From NCBI GenBank assembly GCA_043804925.1, contig JAZDIP010000038.1, forward strand, positions 1 through 46,519: a stretch of 46,519 nucleotides of DNA. The letters are read 5' to 3'. This document shows, piece by piece, positions 30,774-38,295 of this stretch (position 1 is the first letter of the stretch; each line of letters opens with the position of its first letter). The notes below the pieces were generated by a model, which did not search any database, had not been told where the DNA came from, and saw only the letters and a list, made by a program, of their open reading frames with translations. Made by a program: the position numbers and the translations under genes. This DNA comes from ChocPot-Mid sp043804925. GTDB lineage: Bacteria > Bacteroidota > Ignavibacteria > Kapaibacteriales > UBA2268.

Positions 30774-32764
30774 TAATATTCCTGCTGTACTACTACAGAG
30801 TATGTCGTATCTTTAGCTCTGCCACCGAAAATTATTGTATAGTTTTTTCCAAATGGGAATGGCATATCATCAACGCGGTAGAGAGTAGAATCATTGTCGG
30901 TTTTGACAAAAAACAAACTTAAATTCCTGTCTAATGTAATTTTTTGCAGATTTGTTTCATTTCCATATCTTATTCTTTCAGCAATTGGTGATGATGTTTC
31001 CTTGTTTTCTTTAACGGAAATCATGTTAACTTCCTTGCTTGCATTGATAAATCTTCTTTGATAGTATTCCGTCGAAACTTCAAAAGGTTCATAAATAAAA
31101 GGCAAAACATCAATTTTTGTATTATCTCCTGCAAAAACGAATAGATACCTGTTCAAACCGTTGACATCAATTATGGTGTCTTTATTATTTACCGATATCT
31201 TATGAGAGCCCTCCGATACAACTGTTGCTAAGGTTGCACCATAGTTCATCTTTGCTCTTGTTAAAATGGGATTAACAGATAATTCCAGATGTTTGATTCC
31301 GGGAACCAAATTCACAAATTGCATAAAAACGGCATCCGGCAAAGATTCAAGTGAATTTGCCGAATTATCGTTTTCTTCAATAAGGAACAATTTGGTCTTA
31401 CCGGAAGGATAATCGCTTGTAATTAGTAAAAGGTATCTCCCTCCGGCTTTTAAATTAGCAGTCGTTGTATAAACTAAATTTGCAGGTTCTGTTGTCGTAA
31501 AAACAGTTATAGGCAATTCATTCCCAGGAATAATTAATTTAGGTTGGGATATATTTCCATAACTGATTTTTTCTGAAACTAAATCACCGGAACGGTAACC
31601 TAAGGTATCTTCGCTGGTGGAATAAGGATTGTCGTCTCTTGCCGCCATGGACACAATCAATTCTTTGTGGTTATAGGATGCATGAACGACACTGATAATT
31701 GCGTGAGAACTGCTTTTTAACCTTGTCGGTTCGGCTAATAAACATGTTTTGGCTTTTACATTCGCAGAATCAAATGACAGTATTGTGTATTTTTCAGATA
31801 CATTTAATGAAGCACCTACAAAGCTGGCAGTATCTGTCCCTAAAAGACAGGCTAATGTATCTAAAGATTGTCCTCCACAGGCACCGACGGAAATATAATC
31901 TCCAATAGACATTCCCGGAAGTATCTGAAAGATACCGTTACTTAATGTCGAATCGGGATATTTAATATAATTGACTGTACTTTCCGAAAGATTTACCGCT
32001 CTTATCTTTGTTGATAAATTTTCTTCCTGAAAAAGGGGAATTAACGGATTTGCCCCATTATTGTATTCATCAAGAAGATAGATTATTTCTCCATCTTTTC
32101 CATCCGGTAAAATGACAATCATATATTGCTTTTTTTCTTCGAGATTTAAATTGAACAAACCGAGAAATTCGGTTTTGTTGTCTTCGGTTCTTATAATCGA
32201 AACAGGTGTCCCCTCGGAGAGTACTTCGGCTTGTGGGCTTATTTTTCTGTATTGAATATATGATGCAAGCGCCTCACCATTTGGACAACCCTGCCTCAAA
32301 GAGTAACTTCTTTTCAGTTTAGGAACAGTATTAATCATCCTTAAATATGAAAATGATTCCTTTACAATCAAACCGGATAATGTGGAAGCAACAATAATAG
32401 TATCTATATCACGATATGGTAATGTATCATTTTCGGCAGTTGGAAGTGCAAATATAGTATAATAATTATTTCTGGTAAACCTCAACTTTCGATTTAAACG
32501 ATAAACCTCCTGACCATCCTGAATAACAGTAGCATAAGAAGAGTCTGCAGGAGGATTTTGAGCGGCAGTGCATAAGCCATAATCAACAGGACCAAAGGTA
32601 GTTTTACCATCTAATACCAAATTAGCGGCTTTTTTATTTCCACTAAGGTTGAAGAATCTTACATTTATTGTTTCATTTTGAGGTGGCGGATTAACCAGAT
32701 TAGGGTCTTCTTCGGCACAGCCAAAAATGAACATTAATAAAAATATGTAATATAACTTTCGCAT
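30773..32764 (-). CDS. DUF4397-repeat lipoprotein, 663 aa
   Basis: I start at the ATG at 32764, which gives MRKLYYIFLLMFIFGC with a good lipobox (Cys16); the frame is open to 32833 but the extra 23 residues would bury the signal sequence. The mature protein has four repeats, each opening with a strand like VRFFNLSGNKKAANLVLDG, IRAVNLSESTVNYIKYPD, MQFVNLVPGIKHLELSVN and RRFINASKEVNMISVKE, typical of DUF4397. Between them are strands that end with YYTIFALP, YMIVILPDG, YLLLITSD and YTIIFGGR-type motifs. DUF4397 proteins are outer-membrane lipoproteins of unknown role in Bacteroidetes and relatives, probably binding proteins. The stop codon touches a 7-bp array. Upstream neighbour: the amidase gene, about 205 bp away on the same strand. 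Confidence 0.83.
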   Translation of the reverse strand: MRKLYYIFLLMFIFGCAEEDPNLVNPPPQNETINVRFFNLSGNKKAANLVLDGKTTFGPVDYGLCTAAQNPPADSSYATVIQDGQEVYRLNRKLRFTRNNYYTIFALPTAENDTLPYRDIDTIIVASTLSGLIVKESFSYLRMINTVPKLKRSYSLRQGCPNGEALASYIQYRKISPQAEVLSEGTPVSIIRTEDNKTEFLGLFNLNLEEKKQYMIVILPDGKDGEIIYLLDEYNNGANPLIPLFQEENLSTKIRAVNLSESTVNYIKYPDSTLSNGIFQILPGMSIGDYISVGACGGQSLDTLACLLGTDTASFVGASLNVSEKYTILSFDSANVKAKTCLLAEPTRLKSSSHAIISVVHASYNHKELIVSMAARDDNPYSTSEDTLGYRSGDLVSEKISYGNISQPKLIIPGNELPITVFTTTEPANLVYTTTANLKAGGRYLLLITSDYPSGKTKLFLIEENDNSANSLESLPDAVFMQFVNLVPGIKHLELSVNPILTRAKMNYGATLATVVSEGSHKISVNNKDTIIDVNGLNRYLFVFAGDNTKIDVLPFIYEPFEVSTEYYQRRFINASKEVNMISVKENKETSSPIAERIRYGNETNLQKITLDRNLSLFFVKTDNDSTLYRVDDMPFPFGKNYTIIFGGRAKDTTYSVVVQQEY

Positions 32765-32969
32765 TAAATAATTTAATTTTTTAACAGTATCTATGTTAAC
32801 GTATTCTACAAAATATTTGAGAATGTTACTCAATTTAATAAGATAAAACGTTTATACCTCATTATTTATTTAAAGAAGCAGAAAATAAGTTGGAAAATTC
32901 CATAAGCATCAGTTTAGAGTCTATCAATTTAATGAAATTTTTATACTTGAATATCCATTGTCAATTGAA

Positions 32970-34811
32970 TCAATACTTCCCGTACTCTTCTGCATATTTC
33001 ATGATAGCATTAACAATACCTCTTGCAATTTTTAACTGACCTGCTTCCGAATTTGCAAAGCGTTCATCACCTTCATTTGAAAGAAAACATGCTTCGAACA
33101 GAACATTTGGCATAGAAGCACCTATCAGGACATAAAATCCTGCCTGTTTAACTCCCCTGTCTTCGAGTTTAGTAACTTTGCAAACTTCATTTTGCAGTAT
33201 CCTGGCAAAAAGTTCGCTGAATTTGACAAAAGCACTTTGTGCCATTGTAGCAATTATAATTTCTTCATCTGTCAGCTTCTTGTATTTATCGGTTTGCTTT
33301 TCGAACTTGATTACCGAGTTTTCAAAGTTAGCTACACGAATAGCATCGTCATTTCTTCCAGGCCGTAAAATGAAAGTCTCAACACCATTAGCGGGAGAGG
33401 GTTTTCTGTTTGCGGCATTCAAATGGATACTAATAAACAACTTTCCTTCCGCTTTGTTTGCTATTTGCCCCCGTTTGTAGAGTTCAACAAAAGTATCGTT
33501 TTCACGGGTAAGAACAACTTTAGTTTGAGGCATTTCTTCTTTAAGCAAATCCCTGACTTTTTTCGCCAATTTCAGAGTGATAACTTTTTCATAGACACTT
33601 GTAACACCAACTGCACCGGCATCATTGCCACCATGCCCGGGGTCAAGCACTATGACATCCAATTCCCATTTCTTTTTTTCCTTCTCGATATTGGGGCTGA
33701 TAGTTGGTATTTTTACATCCTTGTCCTCTGTTTTTGGAGTATCGGCTATTTTCGGTGTTTCTTCGGTTTTAATTGGTTTTTCAATTACAGGTGTTTCCTC
33801 TTTTACTTCAGGTTTTATTTGCTCAAGTTTTTTCTCCACTTTAACTTCCTTAGTAGTTACCGGTTTTTTGGGATTAGCAGGATACAAACTGAATATAATT
33901 TCCTTGTCACCGTTTCTTCTCGATGTGCATTTAATCAGATTATCGCTCAGTGTCAGAGTATAGATTTGAAATTGCCTGACTTTAGTAGCTGTAATTTTTG
34001 TTATTGGATAAACGCTTTCTGCTTTGGAAAAATCTGTAATATTGTTGTTAGCATTAGGAATTCTGATAATCACACTCTTTCCGTCACATTCAGGTCTGTG
34101 ATAAACATCAATAATCGAATTTGCAATAAAATGCAAATCAATATACCCGTTCTTTTGCTCGGCAAAAACCTTGAGAAACCATAATCCTTTAAGATTTTGC
34201 GTCTGCAAGGCAATGCTGTTTTTTGAGTTATCTGTCAACTGAATTTTATCTTTTTCCAACTCATCACTCTTCATGCCTTTCCTGTTAAGTTTAGGTGGAA
34301 GCATGTAAACATTTGGTGGTATTTCCGAAGATACTATTTCCGTCTCCACTTGTTTTGTATCGGTTGTCTCTCTTAATTTTTTAACATTTAAAACATATTT
34401 GTTTTTTGTAATACGGAATATTTTAAATGACTCTAAAGATTTTAATAATGAATGAACAGGGAGAAAAAGATTAGAAGACGAAACGATAGCCGGTTCACTC
34501 ATTTGAAAAGTCTGAATGCCGTTTTTACTCTTCATCGCAATAAAATAATTTGGAGCAAAAATTAATTGACAATCGGAAAAGTTGATGATAAATTGATTTT
34601 TATTGTAGCCGGCATCAGGAAAAAGAGAGCTAAAGACATTATCGAGATTAACATATTCCTTTCCTTTTATCATAGTTGTTTTTAAATCTGATTTATCAAC
34701 TCCTTCAAAAACAACAGAATATTTCCTTTCGATACTCTGAGTATAACCGGAAATTAAAATTGCAAAACATATCAATAAAAAAACCGATTTGAACATTTTT
34801 CTCATTTTCAT
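32970..34811 (-). CDS. N-acetylmuramoyl-L-alanine amidase (Amidase_3)
   Basis: This enzyme cuts the bond between MurNAc and L-Ala in peptidoglycan, usually for daughter-cell separation. In the 613-residue protein the zinc ligands and catalytic acid are clear: His393 in LDPGHGGNDAG, Glu408 in YEKVITL, His463 in ISIHLNA and Glu573 in LFEACFLSN. A signal peptide (to GYTQ, residue 25) is followed by a copper-amine-oxidase-N-like region (IKGKEYVNLDNVFSSLF ... LFLPVHSLLKSL, about 49-125), an AMIN-like beta domain (about 210-312), and a Pro/Glu/Lys-rich linker (315-380). A long insert sits between strands (485-530), as in AmiABC, where it is a blocking helix relieved by NlpD/EnvC-type activators. 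No activator gene is adjacent. Confidence 0.93.
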   Translation of the reverse strand: MKMRKMFKSVFLLICFAILISGYTQSIERKYSVVFEGVDKSDLKTTMIKGKEYVNLDNVFSSLFPDAGYNKNQFIINFSDCQLIFAPNYFIAMKSKNGIQTFQMSEPAIVSSSNLFLPVHSLLKSLESFKIFRITKNKYVLNVKKLRETTDTKQVETEIVSSEIPPNVYMLPPKLNRKGMKSDELEKDKIQLTDNSKNSIALQTQNLKGLWFLKVFAEQKNGYIDLHFIANSIIDVYHRPECDGKSVIIRIPNANNNITDFSKAESVYPITKITATKVRQFQIYTLTLSDNLIKCTSRRNGDKEIIFSLYPANPKKPVTTKEVKVEKKLEQIKPEVKEETPVIEKPIKTEETPKIADTPKTEDKDVKIPTISPNIEKEKKKWELDVIVLDPGHGGNDAGAVGVTSVYEKVITLKLAKKVRDLLKEEMPQTKVVLTRENDTFVELYKRGQIANKAEGKLFISIHLNAANRKPSPANGVETFILRPGRNDDAIRVANFENSVIKFEKQTDKYKKLTDEEIIIATMAQSAFVKFSELFARILQNEVCKVTKLEDRGVKQAGFYVLIGASMPNVLFEACFLSNEGDERFANSEAGQLKIARGIVNAIMKYAEEYGKY

Positions 34812-34935
34812 TGCTTTGTTCCAAAAAATTATTCATTAATAAAATTATAAATTAAGCAATATCACAGAAATATGAAAACAAAGCGAAATATTTTTTGAAA
34901 AAGTGTAATAAGGTTTGTATTCATGGGGATTAAAT

Positions 34936-35010
34936 GTTACTAAGGTTGATTTGGTTTAATAAGGTTTAAAAAAAAAATCATTTAACATTTACCTTTAAAA
35001 CCTTAGTAAC
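34936..35010. repeat. Inverted repeat, 12-bp perfect arms, 51-bp loop
   Basis: GTTACTAAGGTT (34936-34947) is the exact complement of AACCTTAGTAAC (34999-35010). Between the arms are further degenerate copies of the word (TTTAATAAGGTTTAAA, CCTTTAAAACC). The same words recur at 41930-42120. Confidence 0.7.
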
Positions 35011-35066
35011 ACAAAAAATATCAAAAGCTATTAACTTTATTCCCTTATTACGACTGCAATTTCTTT

Positions 35067-35101
35067 AACTTTCCGAAAGTTCCAAACTTTCTGAAAGTTT
35101 T
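35067..35101. repeat. Two palindromes in tandem, 18-bp period
   Basis: AACTTTC-C-GAAAGTT (35067-35081) and AAACTTTC-T-GAAAGTTT (35084-35100). They also read as four 9-bp units. They lie 13 bp beyond the stop codon of the Reg_prop gene, but no T-run follows on the minus strand, so a rho-independent terminator is unlikely. Confidence 0.7.
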
Positions 35102-35113
35102 AATAAAATAGTT

Positions 35114-37276
35114 CTAATTGCTGATAAGCACCCTCTCTGCTGTTCTCCCTGCCTTCGTTGTCAGTACTAAAAAGTATGTACCTGAAGAAATATTTCCGAT
35201 ATAATGATTCAAATTCAAATTACCGTTTGCATATCCATCGTAAATCGACTCAACTTCCCTCCCGAAAATATCGAAAAGTTTTAGCGTTATTTTTCCTGAT
35301 TCGATATTGTTGATTTGGATGTTGATATTGGAGGAGGTGGGGTTGGGATAACATAGTAAATTAATAAAATAATCTTCTATTCTATTTTCTTCCATTCCTG
35401 TGAATAGCTGAATTATATTTGCACTTACTCCTCCCTCACGAAAAACTGCAAAACCATTTTTACTACTACTAATCCATTTATTTCCATAATTATCAATTGA
35501 AAAACCGGAAATATTATTTTGGGGAATCCCTGAATTATAAATATTAAAAATTTCACAATGATTGTCATTATATTTTATGAGACCATAAAAGGTCTTAATC
35601 CATTTATTATTATTATCATCAATTCCTAATATATCTGCACTCTCAATTTCGAATCCAAAATCGGATTGGTTAATAGTATCCCAAATATTACCATCAAAAG
35701 AGGTTAAACCTAATCCTGAACCAATCCACATTTTTCCATTTCTTTCAAATTGAATTGAAGTGATATAATTATCAATCAAACCAGAATTATAAGTGGTATA
35801 ATAAGTCCAAGAAATTCCATCGAATTTTGCTAAACCGTTCCCTTCACCATCATAATCTCCAGAAGCAATCCAAATATTATTCAAACTGTCAGCAGCCAGA
35901 GCAGTTATATCATTATGTGGCAATCCCGAATTTTTTGCATTATAGACCATCCAGTTTGTATCATCATATCTGATAACACCTTTACCATAAGTTCCAAACC
36001 ATTTAACATTTTTTTTATCAACACAAATCTGTCTAACATAAACATCAAGCATACCTGAATTTGAACTATTAAAATCATACCAATTTATTCCATCATATTT
36101 TAGTAAATATGAATCAGTTAATAATTTTGTGGCACAACTAATCCATAAACTATTATTTTTATCAAAATTAATAGTATAAATGAAATCATGAATATTTGGA
36201 TTATTTTTATTATTGTGAAGAAGCCAATTATTTCCTATTAATTGCACAAGACCTTTATCTGTGGGTATCCAAGGAATTCCATTAATATCCATTCCAATTT
36301 TACGAATATCATTACTTGGTAAACCTGAATTAGATATTGAAATTATATTCCAGGTATTAAGACTATATTGATATAAACCTGATGGGCTGCCAATCCATTT
36401 GTTATCATATTTATCAAAAGCTATTGAAGAAATGTTATTAACAGGTATATCGGAATTGTATTTATTATAAATGATCCAATTAGTATCATTGTATATCGCA
36501 AGTCCTCCACTATATGTCCCAATCCATTTATTATTATTTTTATCAATATAAATATCTGTGATTCTATTGTCCGGTAATTTCGAGTTGCTATTTCTAAAAA
36601 TCTCAGAATTGGTACCATCAAATTTGATTAATCCATCAGAAGTACCAAACCATATATTATTTACTTTATCAATAACAATTGTTTTTGCAGTTATTTTTGG
36701 AAATATATTTATCCAATTATTCCCGTCAAATGTAAATACTCCACCATAAACACTACCAATCCAAGCTTTATTATTAATATCAAAAGTAATTTCATGAATA
36801 TCACCAGTCGTTAGGTCAGAATTATCACGGTTATATAAAATCCAATCATTTCTATCAAACTTTGCGATTCCATAAGATGTACCAATCCAAATATTATCGT
36901 TTGAATCAAGAGAAATTGACAATATTCTATTGTTGTTAAGTCCAATTTTTGTTTTATCAAAATTCTCCCATTTTATTCCATCGTAACTAGTTACATCTCT
37001 TTCAGATATTATCCAAACAACTCCCTTTTTATCAATAACTAAATCTATTATATTATTTGCAGGTAAAATTGAATTCCCTCTGTTAAAAAAAACAGATTCC
37101 TTAGTGTTTATATCAATCTTTATTAAACCACCATTTGTACAAATCCAAGTATAATCTTCTATAATTTTGACACTATTAATTATTTCTCCATATGTAAAAT
37201 TCACCCACTCCGGATTCTGAGCATTCGAATTGTAAAATGGAGTTAGTACAAGCAATAAAAATATTATTCGTTTCAT
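35114..37276 (-). CDS. Secreted 14-blade Reg_prop beta-propeller protein with T9SS tail
   Basis: A 720-residue protein from the ATG at 37276, which has AAAGGAA upstream and a clean signal peptide (MKRIIFLLLVLTPFYNSNAQ); a TTG at 37291 would add five residues. The body is built of about 14 repeats of some 42 residues with the two-component-regulator propeller pattern (S-G-L-P-x-N-x-I-x-x-I-x-x-D, N-x-W-I-G-T, G-L-x-x-F-D-G-x-x-W), for example RILSISLDSNDNIWIGTSYG. Fourteen blades would make two seven-bladed propellers, as in the sensor part of hybrid two-component systems, but here without any kinase: the protein ends in a T9SS sorting domain (CYPNPTSSNINIQI ... SSGTYFLVLTT ... ERVLISN). It is therefore a secreted or surface propeller, probably for ligand binding. 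Confidence 0.9.
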   Translation of the reverse strand: MKRIIFLLLVLTPFYNSNAQNPEWVNFTYGEIINSVKIIEDYTWICTNGGLIKIDINTKESVFFNRGNSILPANNIIDLVIDKKGVVWIISERDVTSYDGIKWENFDKTKIGLNNNRILSISLDSNDNIWIGTSYGIAKFDRNDWILYNRDNSDLTTGDIHEITFDINNKAWIGSVYGGVFTFDGNNWINIFPKITAKTIVIDKVNNIWFGTSDGLIKFDGTNSEIFRNSNSKLPDNRITDIYIDKNNNKWIGTYSGGLAIYNDTNWIIYNKYNSDIPVNNISSIAFDKYDNKWIGSPSGLYQYSLNTWNIISISNSGLPSNDIRKIGMDINGIPWIPTDKGLVQLIGNNWLLHNNKNNPNIHDFIYTINFDKNNSLWISCATKLLTDSYLLKYDGINWYDFNSSNSGMLDVYVRQICVDKKNVKWFGTYGKGVIRYDDTNWMVYNAKNSGLPHNDITALAADSLNNIWIASGDYDGEGNGLAKFDGISWTYYTTYNSGLIDNYITSIQFERNGKMWIGSGLGLTSFDGNIWDTINQSDFGFEIESADILGIDDNNNKWIKTFYGLIKYNDNHCEIFNIYNSGIPQNNISGFSIDNYGNKWISSSKNGFAVFREGGVSANIIQLFTGMEENRIEDYFINLLCYPNPTSSNINIQINNIESGKITLKLFDIFGREVESIYDGYANGNLNLNHYIGNISSGTYFLVLTTKAGRTAERVLISN

Positions 37277-37407
37277 TGAAATTCCTTTCAAAGTTTAAAG
37301 GAAATTGCATTGTTTATTTATATAATAACACATAATCAGCAAAATCGTCTCAAAATCTTTCAAATTTTATTGAATTTATTTTGGGCAAACGCCGTGTGCC
37401 CCCTACG

Positions 37408-37447
37408 TTTCACGTTTTCACTTTTTCACGTTTTCTTGTTTTGCTGA
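37408..37447 (-). repeat. Drifting 8-bp tandem array, 5 units
   Basis: TTTCACGT, TTTCACTT, TTTCACGT, TTTCTTGT, TTTGCTGA from 37408. It lies 18 bp beyond the stop of the nucleotidyltransferase gene. The array on the other side of the same gene pair (38221-38295) uses the same words. Confidence 0.7.
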
Positions 37448-37465
37448 TTTTAAAATTTAGAACAT

Positions 37466-37795
37466 CTATTGATACAAATATTTTAAATTAATACCATATT
37501 TCCTGATTTCGTAAGCAATCGGATTATCATCATTGAAATCTTCCGGTTTGAATGTTAAAGGTTCAATAGTTACGTCGGTTGAAATGACTGCATCAAATAA
37601 TTTTTGTTTGTCATAAAACCGAATACCTTCGAAATCTTGAGAAATAATTGCAATATCAATATCGCTGTATTTATCGTTTGTACCTTTGGCACTACTCCCA
37701 AATAAATACATATCGTTAATAAATATTTTAGATTCATTAACTTTGTCAATAAATTTCTTAATCTTTTCTAATATTTGAGCATTGACTTTATCCAT
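37466..37795 (-). CDS. MNT-type nucleotidyltransferase, second locus
   Basis: A 109-residue minimal nucleotidyltransferase: MYLFGSSAKGTNDKYSDIDI carries the G-S nucleotide loop (33-34) and the D-x-D metal pair (Asp45, Asp47); DVTIEPLTF adds the third strand. With the HEPN gene before it (28-bp overlap) it forms an MNT/HEPN module. In characterised modules the MNT AMPylates the HEPN RNase and neutralises it. The sequence differs from the MNT at 23.2 kb, so the two are independent acquisitions. The pair is bracketed by related 7/8-bp arrays. Confidence 0.88.
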   Translation of the reverse strand: MDKVNAQILEKIKKFIDKVNESKIFINDMYLFGSSAKGTNDKYSDIDIAIISQDFEGIRFYDKQKLFDAVISTDVTIEPLTFKPEDFNDDNPIAYEIRKYGINLKYLYQ

Positions 37796-38169
37796 TGAAC
37801 ATTCTCTTCGATTTTTTCTAAATAATTATTTGCAAATTCTTTATCAACTATTGAGTAAAGCTTGGATTTTTTATCCGGGTATCTTGCTTCGATATTAAAA
37901 TCATTAATTTTAAAATAAAGGTCTTTTCTCACTAAATCCAATTCCAATCCGGAAAGTTCAGCAATATATAATAAATTATGACTTCTTGGTACTTCAATTG
38001 ATTTTGTATTGGCAACAAATAGTGCTTTTAAAATTTTTTCTAAAACTAAATGACCAATGAATAGACTCCACAAATAGTAACCTGAATTAAATAGACTTTT
38101 AGCCACTTCGATATCATCGTTGGCTCCATTTATCCAATACTCTATATGTTCCCTAATATCCATAGACAA
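37768..38169 (-). CDS. HEPN-domain protein
   Basis: A 133-residue helical HEPN protein: EYWINGANDDIEVAKSLFNS, GYYLWSLFIGHLVLEKILKA, RSHNLLYIAELSG, and FNIEARYPDKKSKLYS. It has the usual HEPN body but no clear R-x4-6-H RNase motif; the nearest candidate is the R-S-H segment, so it may be a substrate-binding partner rather than an RNase. The gene overlaps the nucleotidyltransferase gene by 28 bp and comes first, as in most such pairs. The start could be the ATG at 38169 or the one at 38163. Confidence 0.87.
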   Translation of the reverse strand: MSMDIREHIEYWINGANDDIEVAKSLFNSGYYLWSLFIGHLVLEKILKALFVANTKSIEVPRSHNLLYIAELSGLELDLVRKDLYFKINDFNIEARYPDKKSKLYSIVDKEFANNYLEKIEENVQWIKSMLKY

Positions 38170-38220
38170 AAATACAAAATTATTTCTTATTCAACAATTG
38201 CATAATAAAATGAATTTTAT

Positions 38221-38295
38221 CATTTTCCTCCTCACCTTTTCACGTTCTACGTTTTGCTGTTTCGCGTTTCAAGTTTCGCTGTTTCACCTTTCACG
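38221..38295 (-). repeat. Drifting 7/8-bp tandem array across the amidohydrolase stop codon
   Basis: Units alternate between 7 and 8 bp: TTTTCACG, TTCTACG, TTTTGCTG, TTTCGCG, TTTCAAG, TTTCGCTG, TTTCACC, TTTCACG (38237-38295). The TGA of the amidohydrolase gene (38291-38293) lies in the last unit. Confidence 0.7.

Larger units (their letters stand above)
34812..35113. other. 302-bp spacer with inverted and palindromic repeats
   Basis: No gene is visible. It contains the long inverted repeat at 34936-35010, a second AACCTTA-type stretch and the palindrome pair at 35067-35101. The promoter of the amidase gene is presumably between about 34820 and 34900, where the sequence is AT-rich and featureless. 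Confidence 0.55.

Noticed and set aside
33423..34184. 253-aa open frame opposite the amidase gene
   Set aside because: It is the antisense shadow of a well-supported gene, has Phe/Cys-rich low-complexity composition and no domain.
35067..35101. Rho-independent terminator of the Reg_prop gene
   Set aside because: Two hairpins with 1-base loops and no T-run on the minus strand; better described as a repeat.
5174..38295. CRISPR arrays
   Set aside because: The repeated tracts have 7-9 bp units with no spacers of constant length and no cas genes nearby.
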